A stretch of 64,000 nucleotides of DNA, taken from Variovorax paradoxus NBRC 15149. GTDB lineage: Bacteria > Pseudomonadota > Gammaproteobacteria > Burkholderiales > Burkholderiaceae_C. The stretch lies in the NCBI RefSeq assembly GCF_001591365.1, contig NZ_BCUT01000001.1, positions 992,001 to 1,056,000 of the forward strand, written 5' to 3'. The notes under the pieces were generated by a model. It was not told the DNA's origin and made no database searches. It saw only the letters and a list, made by a program, of their open reading frames with translations. Shown here one piece after another: positions 48,836-57,061 of this stretch (position 1 is its first letter; every line of letters begins with the position of its first letter). Position numbers and translations under genes: made by a program.

Positions 48836-49692
48836 CCTCTGCGGCCGAGCAGGCCATGCGGGCGCAGCAGCAGCACCGCCCCCATCGCCACGTAGATCAT
48901 CAGGCTCGCGCCCGGCGGCCAGATGGTGCTCATGAGGCTCTGCACGATGCCGATCAAGAGGCCGCCGACCAGCGCACCGCCGAAGCTGCCGAGCCCGCCG
49001 ATCACCACCACCACGAAAGCCACGCTGAGCGCCTCCACGCCCATGAAGGGCTCCGCACCCCGGATCGGCGCGGCCAGCACGCCGGCCAGTGCCGCGGTGG
49101 CCGCACCCAGCGCGAACACCAGGCTGAACACGCGGAACACGTTGATGCCGAGCAGCGACACCATCTCGGTCGATTCGCTGCCAGCGCGCACCGCGCTACC
49201 GAGGCGCGTGCCTTCGAGCACCCACCACAGCAGCACCGCGAGCACGGCGGTGAAGCCGATCACGAAGAGGCGGTACTTGGGATAGATGAAGCTGCCCCAC
49301 ATCACCACGCCCTGCAGCAGGTCGGGCGTCGGCACGCTGTTGCCCAGCGGCCCCCAGAACACGATGACGATCTCCTGCACCGCGAGCGCAAGGCCCACGG
49401 TCACGAGAATGTGGAACTCGTGCGCCTTGGCATAGACGCGGCGCAGCAGCAGCTTCTCGGCCAGCCAGCCGAGCGCGCCCACGAACAGCGGCACCAGCAC
49501 CAGCGCGGCCCAGAAGTCGAGCCCCCACTGCATGGCCTGGAAGCACAGGTACGCGCCCAGCAGGTAGAAGGCCCCGTGCGCAAAGTTCACGAAGCGCAGC
49601 AGGCCGAACACGATGGACAAGCCAACGGCCAGCAGGAAATACAGCATGCCGATGCCGATTCCGTTGATGGTCTGGAGCAGGTAGACGGTCAT
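48832..49692 (-). CDS. livH: Branched-chain-type ABC transporter permease LivH
   Basis: 286 residues, about 8 membrane helices with NGIGIGMLYFLLAVGLSIVF at the start and SEVV-type coupling seen as AVRAGSESTEMVSLLGINVF. It starts 25 bases after the binding-protein gene. Confidence 0.92.
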   Translation of the reverse strand: MTVYLLQTINGIGIGMLYFLLAVGLSIVFGLLRFVNFAHGAFYLLGAYLCFQAMQWGLDFWAALVLVPLFVGALGWLAEKLLLRRVYAKAHEFHILVTVGLALAVQEIVIVFWGPLGNSVPTPDLLQGVVMWGSFIYPKYRLFVIGFTAVLAVLLWWVLEGTRLGSAVRAGSESTEMVSLLGINVFRVFSLVFALGAATAALAGVLAAPIRGAEPFMGVEALSVAFVVVVIGGLGSFGGALVGGLLIGIVQSLMSTIWPPGASLMIYVAMGAVLLLRPHGLLGRRG

Positions 49693-49717
49693 GGGCGCGT
49701 CGGTGTCCTTGGCGTGC

Positions 49718-50923
49718 TCAGGCCAGCTTGCAGCCGGTCTTGTCGAGCGGAAGGAAGGACTTGCCCGAACTCACCACGTCCACATAGTCGGCCGGGTTCT
49801 TCATCTTCGACTTGGCCTTGCCCTTGAGCAGGTAGTAGTCCTTGATGACCTGGTGGTCGGCCTTGCGGATTTCTTCCGTGCCCGTGAGCCCCTCGTACTT
49901 CATGCCTTCGAGCGCCGCGATCACGGCCTTCTGGTCCACGGTGCCCGCCTTGACGATACCGTCGATCAGGATCTTGGTGCAGACATACGAGCCCGCGAGG
50001 CTGTAGTTGGGCACGATCTTGAGCTTGTCGGCCGTGAGCTTCACCAGGTCCTTGTTGAGGGCGGTGTCGGCCGTGTGCCAGTACTGCGCGCCGAAGTAGA
50101 CGCCGTCGCACAGGTCCGCGCCGAGCTCGTCGAACTGCTCCAGGCCCGAGGCCCAGGCCATGAGGATCGTCATGTTCTTGTGCATGCCGAAGCTCACCGC
50201 CTGGCGCAGCGCGGCCGACGACTGCGCGCCGAAGTTCAGGAGCAGCAGCACGTCGGGCTTCGCGGCCATCGCATTGGTGAGGTAGCCGCTGAACTCCTTC
50301 TCGTTGAGCGAGTGGTAGCTGTTGCCCACGTGCTCGATGCCCTTCTCCTGGAAGATGTTCTTGGCCGCGCCCAGGAGCCCTTCGCCGAACACGTACTGCG
50401 GCGTGATGGTGTACCAGCGCTTGGCCTTCGGCATGCTGGCGATCAGCGGGCGCACCGTCTGCTCGATCGCGCCGAAGGTGGGCACCGACCAGCGGAAGGT
50501 GGCCGGGTTGCAGTCCTTGCCGGTGATCTCGTCGGCACCCGCGGTGGTGATGAAGACGCCGCCGGCCTTCTCGGCCTCCTTGCCCATGGCCAGCGCTTCG
50601 GACGACAGGATGCCGCCCGCGAAGAACTTGGCGCCCTGCTGCTGCGAGGCTTCCTGCACCTTGCGCACCGCGGTCGCCGGCTTGCCTTCGGTATCGAGCA
50701 CCGTGTAGGCCAGCGGGCGCTTGAGCACGCTGCCGTACTGCTCGATGGCCAGCTTCATGCCCAGGTCGGCGAACTTGCCGTTGGCCGCGAAGGCGCCCGA
50801 CATCGGCACCGGGCAGCCGAAGCGGATCGCGTCGGCCGACTGGGCGAAGGCGGCGCGGCCGGCCAGCAGGGAAGCGGGAGCGGCCGACAGGGCGGCGAGC
50901 TGAAGAAGGTGTCTGCGTTGCAT
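49718..50923 (-). CDS. Branched-chain-type ABC transporter substrate-binding protein
   Basis: 401 residues from ATG 50923 (GGAGAATTCC upstream). A twin-Arg-like signal (MQRRHLLQLAALSAAPASLL) ends near residue 28. The mature protein is a type I periplasmic-binding fold: IRFGCPVPMSGAFAANGKFA, then FFAGGILSSEALAM. The ligand could be an amino acid, amide, urea-like or aromatic compound; amidohydrolase genes downstream favour an amide or ureide. It is the first gene of the operon and is preceded by a sigma54 promoter. A longer in-frame reading upstream has no signal-peptide logic. Confidence 0.92.
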   Translation of the reverse strand: MQRRHLLQLAALSAAPASLLAGRAAFAQSADAIRFGCPVPMSGAFAANGKFADLGMKLAIEQYGSVLKRPLAYTVLDTEGKPATAVRKVQEASQQQGAKFFAGGILSSEALAMGKEAEKAGGVFITTAGADEITGKDCNPATFRWSVPTFGAIEQTVRPLIASMPKAKRWYTITPQYVFGEGLLGAAKNIFQEKGIEHVGNSYHSLNEKEFSGYLTNAMAAKPDVLLLLNFGAQSSAALRQAVSFGMHKNMTILMAWASGLEQFDELGADLCDGVYFGAQYWHTADTALNKDLVKLTADKLKIVPNYSLAGSYVCTKILIDGIVKAGTVDQKAVIAALEGMKYEGLTGTEEIRKADHQVIKDYYLLKGKAKSKMKNPADYVDVVSSGKSFLPLDKTGCKLA

Positions 50924-51027
50924 GGAATTCTCCGGACGTGGGTGGGAGGTAAGAGAAAGGTGCTGCCTGAAGTCGGCAACGAATTTAAGCGGATAAATAT
51001 GATTAATATGCTGGTAAAAACCCGCTA

Positions 51028-51043
51028 GCAATGCCCGTGCCAA
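51028..51043 (-). promoter_or_regulatory. Sigma54 (-24/-12) promoter of the liv/amidohydrolase operon
   Basis: On the minus strand TTGGCACGGGCATTGCT fits the consensus YTGGCACG-N4-TTGCW without mismatch; GG (51041-51040) and GC (51029-51028) are 10 bases apart. Initiation near 51016 gives a leader of about 93 bases. An AT-rich stretch with two AATATG repeats (about 50995-51010) lies next to it and may be the GntR-type regulator site. Confidence 0.72.
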
Positions 51044-51111
51044 AATCCGGGAAGGCCCGGGCCCGATACCTGCTCCAGCGCCCTTAAATCACCCGAAACG
51101 ACCCTCTACGC

Positions 51112-51897
51112 ATGAAACCGACGCAGGACGCCATGACCTTCGGCCACACCCGCGCCAAGCGGCAGAAGCTCTCCGACGTCATCGTCGAGGACGTCAAGCG
51201 CTGGATCGTGGCCGAGCGCAAGCAGCCGGGCGACCGGCTGCCGAACGAGAAGGAGCTGATCGAGCTCTTCGGCTACTCGAAGAGCACGGTGCGCGAGGCG
51301 TTGAAGGCGCTGGAGGTGCGCGGGCTGGTCTCCATCCGCACCGGGCCGGGCGGCGGCGCCTACCTGCAGCAGGTGTCGGTCGACCATGCGTCGGAGCCGC
51401 TGCGCAACTTCCTGCACTTCCATCACCTGGACGGGCACCACATCTACCAGCTGCGCAAGGTGCTGGAGCCCGAGCTGGCCGTGAGCGTGGTCGGCAAGCT
51501 CTCGCCCGAGCAGTTCGAGCGGCTCGAAGCCAACGTGCGCCTTTGCACGCTCGAGCCCACCAACGAGGACGAGCTGCGCACGCAACGCGAGGCCGAGCTT
51601 GCGTTTCACACCATGCTGGCCGAGGCCTGCCCCAATCCGGTGCTGTCCTTCATGTGCCGCTTCCTGAACGACCTGCTGCGCGACCTCGTGGTCTACAAGA
51701 AGGCGCTGGACCACCACCACTTCGGCGAGGCCAATGTCGACTATCACACGCAGCTGCTGGCGGCCTATCGCCGGGAAGATGCGAACGAGGTGCGCCGGCT
51801 GATGGCCGAGCACATGGTCGATGCCGAGGCGCACATGCATGAGATGGAGGCGCACATCGGGGCGAAGCATCTGTTGCTGCCTAGTGGGCAGCGTTGA
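51112..51897 (+). CDS. GntR family regulator, FadR/FCD subgroup
   Basis: 261 residues. The winged helix lies at residues 19-88 (PNEKELIELFGYSKSTVREA, then GLVSIRTGPGGGAYL). The FCD ligand/metal domain follows, with conserved Asp/His residues (EPELAVSVVGKL, AFHTMLAEAC, DYHTQLLAAYRREDA, MAEHMVDAEAHM). It is divergent from the liv operon with 188 bases between, and most likely represses it until a pathway compound binds. An ATG at codon 8 is an alternative start. Confidence 0.9.
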   Translation: MKPTQDAMTFGHTRAKRQKLSDVIVEDVKRWIVAERKQPGDRLPNEKELIELFGYSKSTVREALKALEVRGLVSIRTGPGGGAYLQQVSVDHASEPLRNFLHFHHLDGHHIYQLRKVLEPELAVSVVGKLSPEQFERLEANVRLCTLEPTNEDELRTQREAELAFHTMLAEACPNPVLSFMCRFLNDLLRDLVVYKKALDHHHFGEANVDYHTQLLAAYRREDANEVRRLMAEHMVDAEAHMHEMEAHIGAKHLLLPSGQR

Positions 51898-51930
51898 CCG
51901 GTGGGTTGAGAGCAGGCCGTTTTTCTTGTC

Positions 51931-51952
51931 CCCTCTCCCCTTGGGGAGAGGG
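51931..51952. repeat. Perfect 10-bp palindrome between convergent genes
   Basis: CCCTCTCCCC-TT-GGGGAGAGGG, midway between the GntR and LysR stops. No T-run follows on either strand. Similar CTCTCCCC/GGGGAGAG hairpins are recalled as dispersed repeats in related genomes; it may also slow convergent transcription. Confidence 0.6.
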
Positions 51953-51968
51953 AACTCGCGCACAAGCG

Positions 51969-52916
51969 TTACTTGTGCGCCTTCTCCAGGCACTCCTGAA
52001 ACGCCAGCACAGCCCGTGACGGCTTCGGCGACCGCCGCAGCAAACTCACGAACCGGCACGCGTAGTTGAACCGCGCCGGCAGCACAGGCTTCATGAGTCC
52101 GCGCTCCTCGAACACCTGCGCGTAGTGGTCGGGCAGGAAGCCCAGGAACCGCCCCGAAAGAATCAGCGTGGCAATCGCCTCCTGGTCGAAGCCCGTCGCC
52201 TTGCGCGACAGCTTCGCGCGATGGCTCAGTTCCATGTTGGGCGAGTGGTAGCCCAGGCCCGCAAAGTGATGCTCGCGCAGCCTGGCCCACGTGAGCTTTG
52301 CGTTGTTGCTCTCGAAGAGCGGATGCCCATTGCCGCAGTAAAGCAGCATCGTCTCGTCGAACAGGTCGGCGTACACCAGGCTCTTCGAGGCGCGGTGCGC
52401 CGGGATGATGCCGATCTGGAAATTGCCTTCCAGCACGCCCTGCTCGATGGCGTTGATCGAACCCACATGCACCGCCAGGTTCACCTCGGGCGCAAGTTCG
52501 GTGAAGTGCGCAATGGCATCGCCGATGCGCGCCTTCGGATTGGTCGCCGTCTTGTCGAACAGCGCCACGTCGAGCTGGCCGCCCATGCGGTTGTGGATGT
52601 CGTCGATGCTGCCGCGAAAGGCGTCGACCGAGGCCAGCAGGCGCAGCGTCTCGTCGTACACGCGCTGGCCCTCGGCCGTGAGCGCAAAGCCCGCGCGGCC
52701 GCGCCGGCACAGCACCAGGCCGAGCCTCGTTTCCAGGTCCTTCACGTGCCGACTCACGGTGGAGGTGCCGATGTTCAGCTCCAGCTCGGCCGCCGCCATG
52801 CCGCCGCAGTCGACCACGCTCTTGAACACCTTGAGCAGGCGCAGGTCCATGTCGCTGAGCTGCCCCAGGACGGCGCGGTTGCGGGCACTGTTTTGGGCCT
52901 TCGCCTTTACTTGCAT
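51969..52916 (-). CDS. LysR family transcription regulator
   Basis: 315 residues. N-terminal HTH (about 21-80) with FKSVVDCGGMAAAELELNIG and TSTVSRHVKDLETRLGLVLC. The C-terminal effector domain follows (LDVALFDKTATNPKARIGDA). It is divergent from the class III aminotransferase gene with 107 bases between and probably controls it. The effector is unknown. Confidence 0.9.
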   Translation of the reverse strand: MQVKAKAQNSARNRAVLGQLSDMDLRLLKVFKSVVDCGGMAAAELELNIGTSTVSRHVKDLETRLGLVLCRRGRAGFALTAEGQRVYDETLRLLASVDAFRGSIDDIHNRMGGQLDVALFDKTATNPKARIGDAIAHFTELAPEVNLAVHVGSINAIEQGVLEGNFQIGIIPAHRASKSLVYADLFDETMLLYCGNGHPLFESNNAKLTWARLREHHFAGLGYHSPNMELSHRAKLSRKATGFDQEAIATLILSGRFLGFLPDHYAQVFEERGLMKPVLPARFNYACRFVSLLRRSPKPSRAVLAFQECLEKAHK

Positions 52917-53023
52917 GAAGTGTCAAGTGAACATTGATATCGCGCCATTCTCCACACTGAAGGCTCTGCCAACAATCGGCACACCTCATTACCCTTTTGG
53001 AGCCCGCTTGCGCGGGAAGCGCC

Positions 53024-54379
53024 ATGACCCTTGCAACGCCCGCCATCGAACCGACGCCCGCCCTGCGCACTGACGCCGCCTGGCTCGACGCGCACTGGAT
53101 GCCCTACACCGGCAACCGCAACTTCAAGGCCGATCCGCGCATGATCGTGGAGGCCAGGGGCGCCTACTTCACCGATGGCGACGGCCGCAAGATCTTCGAC
53201 GGCCTCTCGGGCCTGTGGTGCTCGGGCCTGGGCCACGGCCGCCCCGAAATCACTGAAGCGGTGAGCCGCCAGATCGCCAAGCTCGACTACTCGCCCGCCT
53301 TCCAGTTCGGCCACCCACTTTCGTTCGAGCTGGCCAACAGGATCAAGGAGCTGACGCCCGCGGGGCTGGACTACGTGTTCTTCACCGGCTCGGGCTCCGA
53401 AGCGGCCGACACCTCGCTCAAGATGGCGCGCGCCTACTGGCGCACCAAGGGCCTCGCGAGCAAGACGCGCCTGATCGGCCGCGAGAAGGGCTACCACGGC
53501 GTCAACTTCGGCGGCATTTCGGTGGGCGGCATCGCGGCGAACCGCAAGCTGTTCGGCCAGGCCGTGGAAGCGGACCACCTGCCGCACACGCAGATCGCGG
53601 CCAACGCCTTCACGCGCGGCATGTCCGAGAACGGCGCCGAGCTGGCCGACCGCCTGCTCGACCTGATCGCACTGCACGACGCCTCGAACATCGCGGCCGT
53701 GATCGTGGAGCCCTTCGCGGGCTCGGCCGGCGTGGTGATCCCGCCCAAGGGCTACCTGAAGCGCCTGCGCGACATCTGCACGGCCAACAACATCCTCCTG
53801 ATCTTCGACGAGGTCATCACCGGCTTCGGCCGCTGCGGCGCGCTCACGGGCGCCGATGCCTTCGGCGTGACGCCCGACATCATGAACATCGCCAAGCAGG
53901 TGACCAACGGCGCGCAGCCGCTGGGCGCGGTGATCGCCAGCAAGGAGATCTACGACACCTTCATGGCGGCCGGCGGTCCCGACTACATGCTCGAATTCCC
54001 GCACGGCTACACCTACGGCGCGCACCCGGTGGCCTGCGCCGCCGGCATCGCGGCGCTCGACGTGCTGCAGAAGGAAGACATGATCGGCCGCGTGCAGGCG
54101 CTCGCGCCGCACTTCGAGAACGCGGTGCACAGCCTCAAGGGCAGCAAGCACGTGACGGACATCCGCAACTACGGCCTGGCCGCGGGCCTGACGATTGCCG
54201 CGCTGCCGGGCGAGCCGGCGCGCCGCCCGTACGAGATCGCGATGAACTGCTGGAAGAAGGGCTTCTACGTGCGCTACGGCGGCGACACGATCCAGCTCGC
54301 GCCGCCCTTCATTTCCGAGAAGGCCGAGATCGACCGCCTCGTCAACGCGCTGGGCGACGCGCTGGCCGAAACAGCCTGA
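53024..54379 (+). CDS. Class III PLP aminotransferase (omega-amino acid:pyruvate type)
   Basis: 451 residues from ATG 53024. Conserved parts: FDGLSGLWCSGLGHG (58-72), TGSGSEAADTSLKMARAYW (121-139), FDEVITGFGR with D262, and the PLP lysine K291 in IAKQVTNGAQPLGA. This is the pattern of beta-alanine/omega-amino acid:pyruvate transaminases. The amine donor (beta-alanine, putrescine derivative, taurine or other) cannot be read from sequence. A beta-alanine link would fit an amide/ureide catabolic context 2-9 kb away, but that is inference. Cytosolic. Confidence 0.9.
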   Translation: MTLATPAIEPTPALRTDAAWLDAHWMPYTGNRNFKADPRMIVEARGAYFTDGDGRKIFDGLSGLWCSGLGHGRPEITEAVSRQIAKLDYSPAFQFGHPLSFELANRIKELTPAGLDYVFFTGSGSEAADTSLKMARAYWRTKGLASKTRLIGREKGYHGVNFGGISVGGIAANRKLFGQAVEADHLPHTQIAANAFTRGMSENGAELADRLLDLIALHDASNIAAVIVEPFAGSAGVVIPPKGYLKRLRDICTANNILLIFDEVITGFGRCGALTGADAFGVTPDIMNIAKQVTNGAQPLGAVIASKEIYDTFMAAGGPDYMLEFPHGYTYGAHPVACAAGIAALDVLQKEDMIGRVQALAPHFENAVHSLKGSKHVTDIRNYGLAAGLTIAALPGEPARRPYEIAMNCWKKGFYVRYGGDTIQLAPPFISEKAEIDRLVNALGDALAETA

Positions 54380-54401
54380 CGCACGGCGGGCGGGCAATGG
54401 A

Positions 54402-54421
54402 CGGCTCTGCATAATGAGCCG
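54402..54421 (+). promoter_or_regulatory. Inverted repeat over a -10-like element before the HTH/PBP regulator
   Basis: CGGCTC-TGCATAAT-GAGCCG: 6-bp arms frame an extended -10 (TGCATAAT). It lies 24 bases before the GTG of the next gene and may be an autoregulatory site. Confidence 0.35.
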
Positions 54422-54445
54422 GCCTCCATTTCCCCGCCAGCTCCC

Positions 54446-55555
54446 GTGCAACAGATCGACCTTTCCTACGCGATCCGGCCCCGCCGCAGCGGATCGCGGC
54501 AGATCCGCAATCCGCTGATGCAGATCCTGCAGGCGGTGCGCGAGCACGGCTCCATCTCGGCCGCGTCGCGCGCGCTCGACCTGTCCTACCGCCATGTGTG
54601 GGGCGAGCTCAAGCACTGGGAGCAGGCGCTCGGCCATCCGCTGATACAGGGCGAGCAGGGCCAGCGTGCGCAGCTCTCCGAATTCGGCGACAAGCTGCTG
54701 TGGGCCGAGCGCCAGGCCCAGGCCCGGCTCGCGCCGCAGATCGAGGCGCTGCATGCCGAACTCGAGCGCGCCTTCGCCCTCGCCTTCGATGACCGCACCC
54801 ATGTGCTGAGCCTGCAGGCGAGCCACGACGACGCGCTCGCGCTGCTGCGCACGCATGCGGCGGGCACCGCGCAGCTGCACCTGGACATCCACTTCACCGG
54901 CAGCGTCGATGCGATCCGCGCGCTCAACCAGGGCCGCTGCGTGATGGCGGGCTTCCATACGCTGGAGCACCCGCCGCGCGGCTCGCTGGCGCAGCGCACC
55001 TACCAGCCGCTGCTCAAGCCCGGTCAGCACAAGCTGATCGGATTCGCGCGGCGCACACAGGGCCTGCTCGTGGCGCCGGGCAACCCGCTCAACCTGCGCT
55101 CGCTGGCCGACGCGGCGCGGCTGCGCGCGCGCTACGTCAACCGGGCCATCGGCACCGGCACGCGCCTGCTGCTGGACGAACTACTGGCAGAAGCCGGGCT
55201 CGACGCCTCAGCGCTCGCGGGCTACGAACGCTGCGAAACCTCGCATGCGGCGGTCGCGCATGCCGTGGCGTCCGGGCAGGCCGATGCGGGGCTCGGGCTC
55301 GAATCGGCCGCGCACGCCGAGGGGCTCGACTTCGTGCCGCTGGTGCGGGAGCGCTACCACCTGGCCTGCCTCAAGTCGGCGCTCGACCAGCCCGCCATGC
55401 AGGCGCTGGTGGCGGTGCTGCAGAGCGCAAGCTGGCAGCACCTGCTGGAGACGCTGCCCGGCTACGAAGCCGCGGCCAGCGGCGAGGTGCAGTCGCTGCG
55501 CGCGCTGCTGCCGTGGTGGACCTTCGCGCGCGAGAAGAAGGCTCACGGGCATTGA
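54446..55555 (+). CDS. Regulator with ModE/LysR-like HTH and periplasmic-binding-like sensor domain
   Basis: 369 residues from GTG 54446. Residues about 22-85 form a ModE-like winged HTH (LMQILQAVREHGSISAASRA, then LSYRHVWGELKHWEQALGHP). Residues about 115-350 match the PBP-like domain attached to such HTHs (VLSLQASHDDALALL, FTGSVDAIRALNQGRCVMAG, ASGQADAGLGLESAA). In related proteins this domain senses an oxyanion or small ligand rather than transporting it; there is no signal peptide. The nearby tupBCA operon is a possible target but lies 11 kb away. Function is inferred from domains only. Confidence 0.78.
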   Translation: MQQIDLSYAIRPRRSGSRQIRNPLMQILQAVREHGSISAASRALDLSYRHVWGELKHWEQALGHPLIQGEQGQRAQLSEFGDKLLWAERQAQARLAPQIEALHAELERAFALAFDDRTHVLSLQASHDDALALLRTHAAGTAQLHLDIHFTGSVDAIRALNQGRCVMAGFHTLEHPPRGSLAQRTYQPLLKPGQHKLIGFARRTQGLLVAPGNPLNLRSLADAARLRARYVNRAIGTGTRLLLDELLAEAGLDASALAGYERCETSHAAVAHAVASGQADAGLGLESAAHAEGLDFVPLVRERYHLACLKSALDQPAMQALVAVLQSASWQHLLETLPGYEAAASGEVQSLRALLPWWTFAREKKAHGH

Positions 55556-55591
55556 AGAGGCGGTCCGGGCACATGGGTTAAGGTTGTGCCC

Positions 55592-57043
55592 ATGACAGCT
55601 GCGGTGCATAGCGATATTCCCGCCCGTCTCGACCGCCTGCCGTGGTCGCGCTGGCACTGGCGCGTGGTGGTTGCGCTCGGCGTGGCCTGGGTGCTCGACG
55701 GCCTCGAGGTGACGCTTGTCGGCTCGATCGGCGCCGTGCTCGAGCGGCCCGACACGCTCGGGCTCAGCGCCGGCGAGATCGGCTGGTCGGGCTCGATCTA
55801 CATCGCGGGCGCGGTGATCGGCGCCCTGCTCTTCGGCCGCCTGACCGACCGGCTCGGGCGCAAGAAGCTGTTCCTGGTCACGCTGGTGGTCTACACCCTG
55901 GGCACGCTGGCCACCGCGTTCTCGCCGAACTTCGCCTTCTTTGCGCTGTGCCGCTTCATCACGGGCCTGGGCATCGGCGGCGAATACGCGGCCATCAACT
56001 CGGCCATCGACGAGCTCATTCCGGCGCGCGTGCGCGGCCGCGTCAACCTCGCGATCAACGGCAGCTTCTGGATCGGCGCGGCGCTGGGGGCCGGGCTCAG
56101 CCTGGTGCTGCTCGATCCGCGCGTGATCGGTCCGGTGTGGGGCTGGCGCGCGGGTTTCGCGCTGGGCGCGGTGCTGGCGGTGGCCATCCTGCTGGTGCGG
56201 CGCCACGTGCCCGAAAGCCCGCGCTGGCTGATGGCGCATGGCCGCGCCGACGAGGCGCTGCGCATCGTCGAGACCATCGAGGCCGAGGTCCGCGCGCAGC
56301 ACGGCCCGCTGGCGCTGGCCGAGGGCCGCGTGGCCTACGGCGGCGGGCACCACCGCAGCCCGTCGATGCGCGAGGTGGCGCACGTGCTGCTGCGCCGCTA
56401 CCGCGCGCGCAGCGTGGTCGCGGTGGCGCTGATGGTCTCGCAGGCCTTCTTCTACAACGCGATCTTCTTCACCTATGCGCTGGTGCTCACGCGCTTCTAC
56501 GGCGTGGCCGAGGACAACGTGGCGCTCTACATCTTTCCGTTCGCGCTTGGCAATGTGCTCGGGCCGCTGCTGCTGGGCCCGCTGTTCGACAGCGTGGGGC
56601 GGCGCAAGATGATCGCGCTGACCTACGTGCTCGCGGGCGTCGGGCTCGCGTTCACCGGCTGGGCCTTCATGATGGGCTGGCTCGACGCGCGCAGCCAGGC
56701 GCTGTGCTGGTCGGCGGTGTTCTTCCTGGCCTCGGCCGCGGCGAGCTCGGCCTACCTCACGGTCAGCGAAGTGTTCCCGCTCGAGATGCGCGCCATGGCC
56801 ATCGCGATCTTCTACGCCATCGGCATGGGCGCGGGCGGCTTCGTGGCGCCGGTGCTGTTCGGCGTGCTGATCGAGACCGGCAGCCGCGGCGCGGTGATGG
56901 TGGGCTACGCGATCGGCGCCACGCTGGTCATCATTGCGGGACTGCTGGCGCTGCGCTATGCGGCCGATGCGGAGTGCAAGCCGCTGGAGGAAGTGGCGCC
57001 GCCGCTGTCGTCGGAGATCGGGAGCACCGGGATCGGCGACTAG
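55592..57043 (+). CDS. MFS transporter, sugar/organic-acid porter type
   Basis: 483 residues from ATG 55592 (AAGG upstream). Twelve membrane helices. Motif A is GRLTDRLGRKK after helix 2, with the second-half copy as FDSVGRRKM. The early helix has WVLDGLEVTLVGSI, a feature of aromatic-acid/sugar porters, and PESPRWLMAHGRADEALRIV marks the central loop. The substrate is unknown. It is convergent with the EgtB/SenA-like gene, with 18 bases between stops. Confidence 0.88.
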   Translation: MTAAVHSDIPARLDRLPWSRWHWRVVVALGVAWVLDGLEVTLVGSIGAVLERPDTLGLSAGEIGWSGSIYIAGAVIGALLFGRLTDRLGRKKLFLVTLVVYTLGTLATAFSPNFAFFALCRFITGLGIGGEYAAINSAIDELIPARVRGRVNLAINGSFWIGAALGAGLSLVLLDPRVIGPVWGWRAGFALGAVLAVAILLVRRHVPESPRWLMAHGRADEALRIVETIEAEVRAQHGPLALAEGRVAYGGGHHRSPSMREVAHVLLRRYRARSVVAVALMVSQAFFYNAIFFTYALVLTRFYGVAEDNVALYIFPFALGNVLGPLLLGPLFDSVGRRKMIALTYVLAGVGLAFTGWAFMMGWLDARSQALCWSAVFFLASAAASSAYLTVSEVFPLEMRAMAIAIFYAIGMGAGGFVAPVLFGVLIETGSRGAVMVGYAIGATLVIIAGLLALRYAADAECKPLEEVAPPLSSEIGSTGIGD

Positions 57044-57061
57044 GCAGGCCCCGGCGCAGGC

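Noticed and set aside
51931..51952. Intrinsic terminator between the GntR and LysR genes
   Set aside because: The hairpin is perfect but no T-run follows on either strand; kept as a palindromic repeat instead.
52997..53023. TTG at 52997 as start of the aminotransferase
   Set aside because: ATG 53024 fits the family N-terminus better and the nine extra codons have no conserved character.
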